Assembly (NCBI GenBank): GCA_950097015.1
Contig: CATNEN010000011.1
Coordinates: 1,968,001-2,032,000 of the forward strand
Reading direction: 5' to 3'
Length of the DNA: 64,000 nucleotides
From: Macrostomum hystrix
Lineage: Eukaryota > Platyhelminthes > Macrostomidae
Position 1 is the stretch's first letter. Each line of letters begins with the position of its first letter. Below are positions 24,701 through 37,200 of this stretch, in pieces. Made by a program: the position numbers and the translations under genes. Below the pieces are notes generated by a model. That model searched no databases. It saw only the letters and a list, made by a program, of their open reading frames with translations, and was not told the DNA's origin.

Positions 24701-27560
24701 TGTAGATGTAGGAATTCAACTGTTGATGTAGGAATTCAACTGTAGATGTAGGAATTCAACTGTAGATGTAGGAATTCAACTGCAGATCTGGGAACTCAAC
24801 TGTAGATGTAGGAATTCAACTGTAGATGTAGGAATTCAACTGTTGATGTAGGAATTCAACTGTAGATGTAGGAATTCAACTGTAGATGTAGGAATTCAAC
24901 TGTTGATGTAGGAATTCAACTGTAGATGTAGGAATTCAACTGTAGATGTAGGAACTCAACTGTAGATGTAGAAACTCAACTGTTGATGTAGGAACTCAAC
25001 TGTTAATGTAGGAATTTAACTGTTGATGTAGGAATTCAACTGTAGATGTAGGAATTCAACTGTAGATGTAGGAATTCAACTGTTGATGTAGGAACTCAAC
25101 TGTAGATGTAGAAACTCAACTGTTGATGTAGGAACTCAACTGTTAATGTAGGAATTTAACTGTTGATGTAGGAATTCAACTGTTAATGTAGGAATTTAAC
25201 TGTTGATGTAGGAATTCAACTGTAGATGTAGGAATTCAACTGTTGATGTAGGAATTTAACTGTTGATGTAGGAATTCAACTGTAGATGTAGGAACTCAAC
25301 TGTAGATGTAGAAACTCAACTGTAGATGTAGGAATTCAACTGTTAATGTAGGAATTTAACTGTTGATGTAGGAATTCAACTGTAGATGTAGGAATTCAAC
25401 TGTTGATGTAGGAATTCAACTGTAGATGTAGGAATTCAACTGTTGATGTAGGAATTCAACTGTTGATGTAGGAACTCAACTGTAGATGTAGAAACTCAAC
25501 TGTTGATGTAGGAACTCAACTGTTAATGTAGGAATTTAACTGTTGATGTAGGAATTCAACTGTAGATGTAGGAGTTCAACTGTAGATCTGGGAACTCAAC
25601 TGTAGATGTAGGAACTCAACTGTAGATGTAGGAATTCAACTGTAGATGTAGGAATTCAACTGTAGATGTAGGAATTCAACTGTAGATGTAGGAATTCAAC
25701 TGTAGATGTAGGAATTCAACTGTAGATGTAGGAATTCAACTGTAGATGTAGGAATTCAACTGTAGATGTAGGAATTCAACTGTTGATGTAGGAATTCAAC
25801 TGTTGGTGTAGGAATTCAACTGTTGATGTAGGAATTCAACTGTAGATGTAGGAATTCAACTGTAGATGTAGGAACTCAACTGTAGATGTAGGAATTCAAC
25901 TGTAGATGTAGGAACTCAACTGTAGATGTAGAAACTCAACTGTTGATGTAGGAATTCAACTGTAGATGTAGGAATTCAACTGTAGATGTAGGAATTCAAC
26001 TGTAGATGTAGGAACTCAACTGTAGATGTAGGAATTCAACTGTAGATGTAGGAATTCAACTGTAGATGTAGGAATTCAACTGTAGATGTAGGAATTCAAC
26101 TGTAGATGTAGGAACTCAACTGTAGATGTAGGAACTCAACTGTAGATGTAGGAATTCAACTGTTTATGTAGGAATTCAACTGTAGATGTAGGAATTCAAC
26201 TGTAGATGTAGGAATTCAACTGTTGATGTAGGAACTCAACTGTAGATGTAGAAACTCAACTGTTGATGTAGGAACTCAACTGTTAATGTAGGAATTTAAC
26301 TGTTGATGTAGGAATTCAACTGTAGATGTAGGAATTCAACTGTAGATGTAGGAATTCAACTGTTGATGTAGGAATTCAACTGTTGATGTAGGAATTCAAC
26401 TGTTGGTGTAGGAATTCAACTGTTGATGTAGGAATTCAACTGTTGGTGTAGGAATTCAACTGTTGATGTAGGAATTCAACTGTTGATGTAGGAATTCAAC
26501 TGTTGGTGTAGGAATTCAACTGTTGGTGTAGGAATTCAACTGTTGATGTAGGAATTCAACTGTAGATGTAGGAATTCAACTGTAGATGTAGGAACTCAAC
26601 TGTAGATGTAGGAATTCAACTGTTTATGTAGGAATTCAACTGTAGATGTAGGAATTCAACTGTAGATGTAGGAATTCAACTGTAGATGTAGGAATTCAAC
26701 TGTAGATGTAGGAACTCAACTGTAGATGTAGGAACTCAACTGTAGATGTAGGAACTCAACTGTAGATGTAGGAATTCAACTGTTTATGTAGGAATTCAAC
26801 TGTTGATGTAGGAATTCAACTGTAGATGTAGGAATTCAACTGTAGATGTAGGAACTCAACTGTAGATGTAGGAATTCAACTGTTTATGTAGGAATTCAAC
26901 TGTAGATGTAGGAATTCAACTGTAGATGTAGGAATTCAACTGTAGATGTAGGAATTCAACTGTAGATGTAGGAACTCAACTGTAGATGTAGGAACTCAAC
27001 TGTAGATGTAGGAATTCAACTGTAGATGTAGGAATTCAACTGTAGATGTAGGAATTCAACTGTAGATGTAGGAATTCAACTGTAGATGTAGGAATTCAAC
27101 TGTAGATGTAGGAATTCAACTGTAGATGTAGGAACTCAACTGTAGATGTAGGAACTCAACTGTAGATGTAGGAACTCAACTGTTGATGTAGGAATTCAAC
27201 TGTAGATGTAGGACCTCAACTGTAGATCTGGGAACTCAACTGTAGATCTGGAAAATCAACTGTAGATCTGGGAACTCAACTGTAGATCTGGGAAATCAAC
27301 TGTAGATGTAGGAATTCAACTGTAGATGTAGGAATTCAACTGTAGATGTAGGAACTCAACTGTAGATGTAGAAACTCAACTGTTGATGTAGGAATTTAAC
27401 TGTTGATGTAGGAATTCAACTGTAGATGTAGGAATTTAACTGTAGATGTAGGAATTCAACTGTAGATGTAGGAACTCAACTGCAGATCTGGGAACTCAAC
27501 TGTAGATCTGGGAACTCAACTGTAGATCTGGGAACTCAACTGTAGATCTGGGAACTCAAG
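18762..27560. repeat. 20-bp satellite array, right block
   Basis: About 440 copies of the unit seen at 6130-11536. A four-unit barcode of GGTGTAGG variants spaced 40, 60 and 20 bp starts at 20445, 23065 and 26405, and also at 9541 in the left block. This shows higher-order segments of about 2.6 to 3.7 kb. The last 350 bp are enriched in the GATCTGGGAA variant, as expected for a diverging array edge. The array ends about 85 bp before the RBMX2 start codon. Confidence 0.97.
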
Positions 27561-27643
27561 TTTAGATCTTGGAGATCTAGAAAGAAGTCAAATTTAATAT
27601 CTAGAATCAAAATTATTTGTTCAATTTCTAATCGAAGTTTTAA

Positions 27644-28507
27644 ATGGCACAACGAATTGGCTTTGCAGCGATGAACCCCCTGACGCAGGTGCGAAATCAG
27701 CGCTTGTTGAATGAACGAGAGCTGAAGATGGGAACTGCCAATACCGGCTCCTCCTGGCACTCCATGTTCAAAGACTCGGCCTGGATCTACATCGGCGGCT
27801 TAGACTTCGACCTGACTGAGGGCGACGTCATCTGCGTGTTCTCCCAGTACGGCGAAGTTGTCAACATCAATCTGGTTCGAGATCAGGCCACCGGCAGAAG
27901 CAAGGGCTTCGCTTTCCTCTGCTACGAGGATCAGCGATCAACAGTTCTAGCCTGCGACAATCTGAATGGCGCCAAGGTTGTTGGCCGAACTCTCCGCGTC
28001 AACCATGTTGAAAGCTACAAAGTCAAGGAGCTGATCAAGCCGGACTTGGATCCCGTCAGGCAGCACCTCCGCGAGCAAGGCTGCGCGCCCGGTGCCGCCG
28101 CTGCTGTTGCTGAAGCCGTCTCGGTTGCCGCCGCGGTTGCCAAGGAAGCGGATTCGAGTCCGAAGCGATCTTCACAATCCCCACCGGCTTTGAATGCCAA
28201 AACTGACAGAATGCCCGTCAGGGTGAAACGCGAACGCATCGATCCCGGCTATCCTGACTATCGAAGTCGCCGTAGCCGTAGCCCTAATCAATCTGGAAAT
28301 CGGGCATTCGCTACTAGTTCAAATCGTCACCGAAGCCGTACCCGTAGCCGTAGCCCTAAGCGTACAGGAATACAACGAAGTCGTGATCAGGCCTCGCCGG
28401 CTAGACCTGTACATCGTAGCCGTAGCCGTAGCCGTAGTCCACGTGCCCACAGTAGCCGAAGTGATCATCGAGGCAGTGGAGGCGGCGGCCATCGTACTGT
28501 TCGATGA
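27644..28507 (+). CDS. RBMX2: RNA-binding motif protein RBMX2 (U2 snRNP/RES complex, Ist3-like), single exon
   Basis: Orthologue of vertebrate RBMX2 and yeast Ist3/Snu17, a component of the RES complex that stabilises the activated spliceosome in the nucleus. The frame encodes 287 aa. The family's invariant start, MNPLTxV, appears at residue 10, so the ATG at 27671 may be the true start; the upstream ATG at 27644 adds nine residues. The RRM spans about 46-125, with RNP2 WIYIGGL (47-53) and RNP1 RSKGFAFLCY (85-94), and the FSQYGEVVNINLVRD segment is nearly identical to human. The tail from about 225 is Arg/Ser-rich (RSRTRSRSPKR, HRSRSRSRSPR), as in splicing factors. The gene has no intron here, and the satellite ends under 100 bp upstream, so its promoter must be very compact or lie inside repeat DNA. 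Confidence 0.93.
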   Translation: MAQRIGFAAMNPLTQVRNQRLLNERELKMGTANTGSSWHSMFKDSAWIYIGGLDFDLTEGDVICVFSQYGEVVNINLVRDQATGRSKGFAFLCYEDQRSTVLACDNLNGAKVVGRTLRVNHVESYKVKELIKPDLDPVRQHLREQGCAPGAAAAVAEAVSVAAAVAKEADSSPKRSSQSPPALNAKTDRMPVRVKRERIDPGYPDYRSRRSRSPNQSGNRAFATSSNRHRSRTRSRSPKRTGIQRSRDQASPARPVHRSRSRSRSPRAHSSRSDHRGSGGGGHRTVR

Positions 28508-28559
28508 TGTACTTTTATGACTTGCTCAGACGCATTTGATGACTCTTTTTATGTCAGCC

Positions 28560-29668
28560 TGAATATCATGAAGAAGATCATGAAGTGTGGGATTTCAGCC
28601 TGAAGATCGTGAAGTGTGGAATTTCAGTGTGAATATCATGAAGTGTGGGATTTCAGTGTGAATATCATGAAGTGTGGAATTTCAGTGTGAATATCATGAA
28701 GTGTGGGATTTCAGTATGGATATCATGAAGTGTGGGATTTCAGTGTGAATATCATGAAGTGTGGGATTTCAGTATGAAGATCATGAAGTGTGGGATTTCA
28801 GTATGAAGATCATGAAGTGTGGGATTTCAGTATGGATATCATGAAGTGTGGGATTTCAGTATGAATATCATGAAGTGTGGGATTTCAGTATGAATATCAT
28901 GAAGTGTGGGATTTCAGTATGAATATCATGAAGTGTGGGATTTCAGTATGGATATCATGAAGTGTGGAATTTCAGTATGAATATCATGAAGTGTGGGATT
29001 TCAGTATGGATATCATGAAGTGTGGGATTTCAGTATGAAGATCATGAAGTGTGGGATTTCAGTATGGATATCATGAAGTGTGGGATTTCAGTATGGATAT
29101 CATGAAGTGTGGGATATCAGTATAGATATCATGAAGTGTGGGATTTCAGTGTGAATATCATGAAGTGTGGGATTTCAGTATGGATATCATGAAGTGTGGG
29201 ATTTCAGTATGAAGATCATGAAGTGTGGGATTTCAGTATGAAGATCATGAAGTGTGGGATTTCAGTATGAAGATCATGAAGTGTGGGATTTCAGTTTGAA
29301 GATCATGAAGTGTGGGATTTCAGTATGGATATCATGAAGTGTGGGATTTCAGTATGGATATCATGAAGTGTGGGATTTCAGTATAGATATCATGAAGTGT
29401 GGGATTTCAGTATGAATATCATGAAGTGTGGAATTTCAGTATGAAGATCATGAAGTGTGGGATTTTCAGTATGAAGATCATGAAGTGTGGGATTTCAGTA
29501 TGAAGATCATGAAGTGTGGGATTTCAGTATGAAGATCATGAAGTGTGGGATTTCAGTATGAAGATCATGAAGTGTGGGATTTCAGCCTGAATATCATGAT
29601 GTGTGGGATTTCAGCCTGAAGATCATGAAGTGTGGGATTTCAGCCTGAAGATCATGAAGTGTGGGAGA
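28560..29668. repeat. 29-bp minisatellite in the RBMX2 3' flank
   Basis: About 38 copies of a 29-bp unit (core ATCATGAAGTGTGGGATTTC). It begins about 55 bp after the RBMX2 stop and is followed by an AATAAA at 29739. If that signal is used, the whole array lies in the RBMX2 3' UTR. Confidence 0.92.
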
Positions 29669-29738
29669 AGTGTGTTGATATTTTTGTGTATGATTTCCGA
29701 TTTCGTCATGTCAGTTTCCTAATAACTTTCTAATTTTA

Positions 29739-29744
29739 AATAAA
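29739..29744 (+). terminator. Candidate RBMX2 polyadenylation signal
   Basis: AATAAA about 70 bp beyond the 29-bp array, the first canonical signal I see after the RBMX2 stop. The sequence from here to 30075 is AT-rich with no gene seen. Confidence 0.4.
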
Positions 29745-30084
29745 TTTAATTCAGTATGTAAATACCAATTATACACGCAGCAAATCTGTTTAAAAATGAA
29801 TTTAACGCAATAGTGAACAAAATGTTGCAATAATTACTTATTATATTGGTGGGAAATCTATGACTTAATTATAGAAACAACTGTTAAAAATTAGTGTGTA
29901 TTGTGAAAACTCACCAAAACTTTTTGACAGGGAAGTTACTGGCACTTTTACTTCGCTGAATCTGCACTAAGCAGAAAAAAGTTTCAACAAAAAAGTTCGG
30001 CTTTTAAGTCCATTAAAAATCTCAGACGGCACTACATTTATATGTTCTATACGTTTCATATGCTATATATAATTCTTATAGCCA

Positions 30085-31018
30085 GACAGATGTCCTCTGA
30101 CCTATCACAGCTCGCAACAGGTGCTTCCTGACAGCTACAGCCAGTTCTAGACACTCCCGACCAATCACAACCCTCCAGTTTCTTTCTGACAGCTACAGCC
30201 AGCTCTAGACAGTCCCGACCAATCACCAGTTTCTTTCTGACAGCTACAGCCAGCTCTAGACAGTCCCGACCAATCACCAGTTTCTTTCTGACAGCTACAG
30301 CCAGTTCTAGACAATCCCGACCAATCACAGCTCACTCCACTTGCTTCTGGACAGCAATAGGCAGTTCTAGACAATCCCGACCAATCACAACCCTGCAGTT
30401 TCTTTCTGACAGCTACAGCCAGTTCTAGACAACCCCGACCAATCACAACCCTGCAGTTTCTTTCTGACAGCTACAGCCAGTTCTAGACAACCCCGACCAA
30501 TCACAACCCTGCAGTTTCTTTCTGACAGCTACAGCCAGTTCTAGACACTCCCGACCAATCACAACCATTCAGTTTCTTTCTGACAGCTACAGCCAGTTCT
30601 AGACACTCCCGGCCAATCACAACCCTCCAGTTTCTTTCTGACAGCTACAGCCAGTTCTAGACACTCCCGACCAATCACAACCCTTCCGTTTCTTTCTGAC
30701 AGCTACAGCCAGTTCTAGACACTCCCGACCAATCACAACCCTCCAGTTTCTTTCTGACAGCTACAGCCAGTTCTATACACTCCTGACCAATCATAACCCT
30801 CCAGTTTCTTTCTGACAGCTACAGCCAGTTCTATACACTCCCGACCAATCACAACCCTTCAGTTTCTTTCTGAGAGCTGCAGCCAGTTCTATTATCTATG
30901 CACTCCCGACCAATCACAACCCTCCAGTTTCTTTCTGACAGCTACAGCCAGTTCTAAACACTCCCGACTAATCACAGCTCACTCCACTTGCTTCTGGACA
31001 GCAATAGGCAGTTCTAGA
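30085..31018. repeat. 58-bp minisatellite between convergent genes
   Basis: About 16 copies of a 58-bp unit containing GACCAATCACAACCCTCCAG and TTTCTTTCTGACAGCTACAG. Some copies are shortened or carry a variant segment (CTCACTCCACTTGCTTCTGG). Every unit carries a CCAAT pentamer. It lies between the 3' ends of RBMX2 (+) and the RIG-I-like gene (-). Confidence 0.9.
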
Positions 31019-31266
31019 AATAACAGTAGTATACTACGTGGTAGCAGTACATGTAAATACTAATTTGATACAATATTAATGGGCGCAGCATTGTAACATG
31101 TTTCATTTAATTGTATGTACGAGCTAGAATCTTTAAAATCTATAGCAAAAATTTGCATCAAGTGTATGAGTCATATTATAGTTCAAAGCCGAAAGTTCAG
31201 TTTTTTCATCTTGCCTTAATATTCTCGTGTGGCTACTTTAAGTAGACAATCCAGGGAGTCCGTGTG

Positions 31267-34200
31267 CTATAGCCGCAGATGCTCAGGCAGGCCTGGAACT
31301 TGACGACGCCAATTGCTCTTGTCGTCATTAGTCAGCTTGGCTACCGGGCGCAAGAACTCCTCAGTTTGTTTCCACTTTCTGGCCTTCCTTTCCACCTCCT
31401 GTTGGGTTGAGATGTTGCACAGTGCCATATGAATAGGAATCTTGGTTTTTACTGGGAGATTTCGAGAACATTGTGTCACAAATGGGAGATTTTCAGAAGA
31501 TTATCACAATGAGAGATTTAGAAAACATATTGTCACTATGGGAGTTTTTATAACAATGGGAGATTATAAGAACATAGGGCCACAATTGCGAGACAAATCT
31601 CTTGGAATATGAACTGAGTTTAGCTACCTGAGTCCCAGAACGTCGGAACGAAACATTCTCAACGGACAGCAGCGGAAAGTACAACTTGCCGTGGCGAACA
31701 ACTTTGGCCACTTTGATGCCGCAATTCTCGCACAACAGATCAACGCCAATCTGTTCCATGCCAGGCACCTTCTTGACCTCGCCGCCCTGCTGACCTCTCA
31801 GCCGACTGATGAACATGGTAGCATCCAAGACGATGCGGTGAATGTCTCCGATGAGTTTGAGTTTAGTTGAATGTGTCAGAAAATCCTGGCACTTGCCGCA
31901 CAGAATGTCGTGGTCACTGTCTGCTGGCCTGCCACCCCCGCCGACAGCTCCGTCGTCATCCTCACGATCGAGCAGATGAGCTTGATATTCAAGCATCTAA
32001 GGAAAATATGTTCCTTATTTTAAGATCCTCACACTAAATTCAAGATCACTAAATCCTCGTCCTAGAATCCTCATCCGGAATCTGAGATCCTAGAATCCCC
32101 TTCTGGAATCTGAGATCCCAGAATCCTCATCCGGAATCTGAGATCCTAGAATCCCCTTCTGGAATCTGAGATCCCAGAATCCTCATCCGGAATCTGAGAT
32201 CCCAGAATCCTCATCCGGAATCTGAGATCCCAGCTTACTCATCCGGAATCTGAGATCCTAGAATCCCCTTCTGGAATATGGGATCCTAGAATCCCCTTCT
32301 GGAATCTGAGATCCCAGAATCCTCATCCGGAATCTGAGATCCCAGCATCCTCATCCGGAATCTGAGATCCCAGCTTACTCATCCGGAATCTGAGATCCTA
32401 GAATCCCCTTCTGGAATATGGGATCCTAGAATCCTCATCCCGAACTGGAAATCCCATAATCCTTATTCCGAACTTGAGATCCCAAAATCCTCATACCGGA
32501 AACCTTATTCGGGATCTGGATCCCATTTCGGGCTAATAAAACAGCAGTACTCACTTTGACCTCCAAATCCTTCGGCTGCATTCCTGTAACATCCATCACA
32601 GCCCGCTTCATCATTTCGTCTCTCTGCTGATTGGTCCGCTCCTTCTCCCTTAGCCACTCCTGGGTTTCGGCCACGATCACGTGATATTCGCTGTCCTTGG
32701 CGCGACCCCTACCTTTGGACTGCACCATGGAGATTTCGTTGGTGAGGTGGCAGTAGCGAACCACCAAATTGCAGTCGGGAATGTCGAGGCCCTCCTCCGT
32801 GACGCTGGTGCAGGCGATCACATTGAAGCGGCCATCCTTGAAGTCCTTGAGTCTCGCCCGCTGTTCAGCGACGTTGGTGCCGCCAGCGGCCTCGCTGGAA
32901 GTGGCGCCTGTCACGTAGGTTGCGGCGAAAGACGAGTCTGGCATGGTCCCGGGCTCATTCAAATAATCGGCCAGCACCCTAGCGTAGAATTTCTGTTGCA
33001 CAAACACGATGGCCCGTGACTTGGTCCTGCCATTCTGGCCGGCTGGCCTGCAGAACTGCTTCTTCAAGATTTTCACGAGCTCTCCGAGTGGCGGACTCGA
33101 GTCCTGCGGGTTCGGATTGTCTCATCTAGCTCATCACCCGGTTCATCTCTCCCCTGTCCTGTCTTTCAACAGTCTATGTCTAATCTTTACTGTTTCTAGG
33201 GAGGTGAGTGATGAGACTGGGGAGAGATGAGACAGGGGAGAGATGAGATTCTGGAGGGATAAGACAGGGGAGAGATGAGACATGGGAGAGATGAGACTGG
33301 GGAGGGATAAGACAGGGGAGAGATGAGACAGGGGAGAGATGAGACTGGGGAGGGATAAGACAGGGGAGAGATGAGACTGGGGAGGGATGAGACTGGGGAG
33401 AGATGAGACAGGGGAGAGATGAGACTGGGAGGGATAAGACAGGGGAGAGATGAGACAGGGGAGAGATGAGACTGGGGAGGGATAAGACAGGGGAGAGATG
33501 AGACAGGGGAGAAATGAGACAGGGGAGAGATGAGACTGGGGAGGGATGAGACTGGGGAGAGATGAGACAGGGGAGAGATGAGACTGGGGAGGGATAAGAC
33601 AGGGGAGAGATGAGACAGGGGAGAGATGAGACAGGGGAGAGATGAGGCTGGGGAGAGATGAGACTGGGGAGGGATAAGACGGGAGAGATAAGACTGGGGA
33701 GAGATGAGACAGGGGAGAGATAAGACAGGGGAGAGATGAGACGGGAGAGATGAGACTGGGGAGAGATGAGACAGGGGAGAGATGAGAATGGGGAGGGATA
33801 AGACAGGGAAGAGATAAGACTGGGGACTCGTGGGGAGAGATGAGACAGGGGAGAGATAAGACTGGGGAGGGATGAGACAGGGGAGAGATGAGACTGGGAG
33901 GGATAAGACAGGGGAGAGATGAGACAGGGGAGAGATGAGACTGGGGAGGGATAAGACAGGGGAGAGATGAGACAGGGGAGAGATGAGACAGGGGAGAGAT
34001 GAGACTGGGGAGGGATGAGACTGGGGAGAGATGAGACAGGGGAGAGATGAGACTGGGGAGGGATAAGACAGGGGAGAGATGAGACAGGGGAGAGATGAGA
34101 CAGGGGAGAGATGAGGCTGGGGAGAGATGAGACTGGGGAGGGATAAGACGGGAGAGATAAGACTGGGGAGAGATGAGACAGGGGAGAGATAAGACAGGGG

Positions 34201-37200
34201 AGAGATGAGACGGGAGAGATGAGACTGGGGAGAGATGAGACAGGGGAGAGATGAGAATGGGGAGGGATAAGACAGGGAAGAGATAAGACTGGGGACTCGT
34301 GGGGAGAGATGAGACAGGGGAGAGATAAGACTGGGGAGGGATGAGACAGGGGAGAGATGAGACTGGGAGGGATAAGACAGGGGAGAGATGAGACAGGGGA
34401 GAGATGAGACTGGGGAGGGATAAGACAGGGGAGAGATGAGACAGGGGAGAGATGAGACAGGGGAGAGATGAGACTGGGGAGGGATGAGACTGGGGAGAGA
34501 TGAGACAGGGGAGAGATGAGCACAGGGTTCGTGGACCCTACATTAGCAGCTAGAATAGATACAAACAGTGTTTTAGTTTCTGCCTAAAACTAAAATACCC
34601 AATCCACAAGAATCCCTTGGGATAATTACACTTTCAAAGCCATCGAGTGCGCAATATTATAATGAATTACTTCTGCCTGGAACTGCGCACCAGCCTGCGC
34701 AGATCAATCCCATAATGTCTGAACCGATACCAATTAACAACTGCAACACTCACTTTGGCCTCGTTCGTGTCGCAATACGTAATCAGAGGCCCCATGAATT
34801 CATCCAAGCTCTCCCTCAGGATGTTCTCAGCTCTACTGGCTGGCTGTTTGGCTATCTCGTCCGGCGCCCTGAGCGCCTTCTCCAGGTAGTGCAGAGCATC
34901 AATTGAGCGAAAATACTGGCCAATCATAAGCGTCTCATTGTAGGTGCGCAGATAGCGACTGCAGGCCAATAGATTCTTTCTCGCGGACTCGTCAGCAACT
35001 TTGTGCACATTGTACTCAATGTCCGTGCAGAAATTGATGTAGTTGGGCACGCCTCTGGGCGGCGGCGACGCAGTCGGCAGGCCCTCGCCCTGGCCCTGCG
35101 GCAGGGCGTCGATGAAATCTCTCAGCAGTGCCTCGCCCCTGCGCATCAGTCCTTTAAGCAGTCGGGCGAATTTTTCCGAGCCCGGATTACCTGGCACAAT
35201 GTGAATCTCACAGTCCGGATTCGAGGTCACGAGGTCCAAGGATGCTTTGCAACGCTGAACAGTCACCGGATAGGGGCTGTCCAGGTTGGCGCACAGGCGG
35301 ATGAGGTGGTCGTTGGCCTGCTCTGGGCGGGACGCTCTGCCGGTGCCTTGACAGTGTTAAAGTGTTGTTTAAACGCGAACGCCATCTATAGGTACTGATT
35401 TTGTGCTGGTCCAATAACCCTGCACAAACTGGTCCAATAACCCTGCACAAACTGGTCCAATAACCCTGCACAAACTGGTCCAATAACCCTGCACAAACTG
35501 GTCCAATAAACCTGCACAAACTGGTCCAATAACCCTGCACAAACTGGTCCAATAAACCTGCACAAACTGGTCCAACAACCCTGCACAAACTGGTCCAACA
35601 ACCCTGCACAAACTGGTCCAACAACCCTGCACAAACTGGTCCAATAAACCTGCACAAACTGGTCCAACACCCCTGCACAAACTGGTCCAATAAACCTGCA
35701 CAAACTGGTCCAACAACCCTGCACAAACTGGTCCAACAACCCTGCACAAACTGGTCCAATAAACCTGCACAAACTGGTCCAACACCCCTGCACAAACTGG
35801 TCCAACAACCCTGCACAAACTGGTCCAACAACCCTGCACAAACGGGTCCAACAACCCTGCACAAACTGGTCCAATAAACCTGCACAAACTGGTCCAACAA
35901 CCCTGCACAAACGGGTCCAACAACCCTGCACAAACTGGTCCAATAAACCTGCACAAACTGGTCCAACAACCCTGCACAAACTGGTCCAATAACCCTGCAC
36001 AAACTGGTCCAACAACCCTGCACAAACTGGTCCAATAACCCTGCACAAACTGGTCCAATAACCCTGCACAAACTGGTCCAAAAAACCTGCACAAACTGGT
36101 CCAACAACCCTGCAAAAACTGGTCCAACAACCCTGCACAAACTGGTCCAATAAACCTGCACAAACTGGTCCAACAACCCTGCACAAACTGGTCCAATAAC
36201 CCTGCACAAACTGGTCCAACAACCCTGCACAAACTGGTCCAACAACCCTGCACAAACTGGTCCAACAACCCTGCACAAACTGGTCCAACAACCCTGCACA
36301 AACTGGTCCAACAACCCTGCACAAACTGGTCCAACAACCCTGCACAAACTGGTCCAACAACCCTGCACAAACTGGTCCAACAACCCTGCACAAACGGGTC
36401 CAACAACCCTGCACAAACTGGTCCAATAAACCTGCACAAACTGGTCCAACAACCCTGCACAAACTGGTCCAACAACCCTGCACAAACTGGTCCAACAACC
36501 CTGCACAAACTGGTCCAACAACCCTGCACAAACTGGTCCAACAACCCTGCACAAACTGGTCCAACAACCCTGCACAAACTGGTCCAACAACCCTGCACAA
36601 ACTGGTCCAATAACCCTGCACAAACTGGTCCAATAACCCTGCACAAACTGGTCCAAAAAACCTGCACAAACTGGTCCAATAACCCTGCACAAACTGGTCC
36701 AATAAACCTGCACAAACTGGTCCAACAACCCCGCACAAACTGGTCCAACAACCCTGCACAAACTGGTCCAACAACCCTGCACAAACTGGTCCAATAACCC
36801 TGCACAAACTGGTCCAACAACCCTGCACAAACTGGTCCAACAACCCTGCACAAACTGGTCCAACAACCCTGCACAAACTGGTCCAACAACCCTGCACAAA
36901 CGGGTCCAACAACCCTGCACAAACTGGTCCAACAACCCTGCACAAACTGGTCCAACAACCCTGCACAAACTGGTCCAACAACCCTGCACAAACTGGTCCA
37001 ACAACCCTGCACAAACTGGTCCAACAACCCTGCACAAACTGGTCCAACAACCCTGCACAAACTGGTCCAACAACCCTGCACAAACTGGTCCAACAACCCT
37101 GCACAAACTGGTCCAACAACCCTGCACAAACGGGTCCAACAACCCTGCACAAACTGGTCCAATAAACCTGCACAAACTGGTCCAACAACCCTGCACAAAC

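Noticed and set aside
6130-27560. CRISPR array
   Set aside because: Units are contiguous 20-mers without unique spacers and there are no cas genes; the genome is eukaryotic.
30056-30446. Minus-strand frames with DWSGLSRTGCSCQ repeats
   Set aside because: Translation of the 58-bp array; no independent support.
33195-34520. G-quadruplex array (GGGG runs every 15-16 bp)
   Set aside because: Loops of about 11 nt between G-runs are longer than typical stable quadruplexes, so I do not claim it.
33180-34523. 447-codon minus-strand frame (SHLSPVSSLPCLI repeats)
   Set aside because: Intronic 15-16-bp array; same artefact as at 47669-48418.
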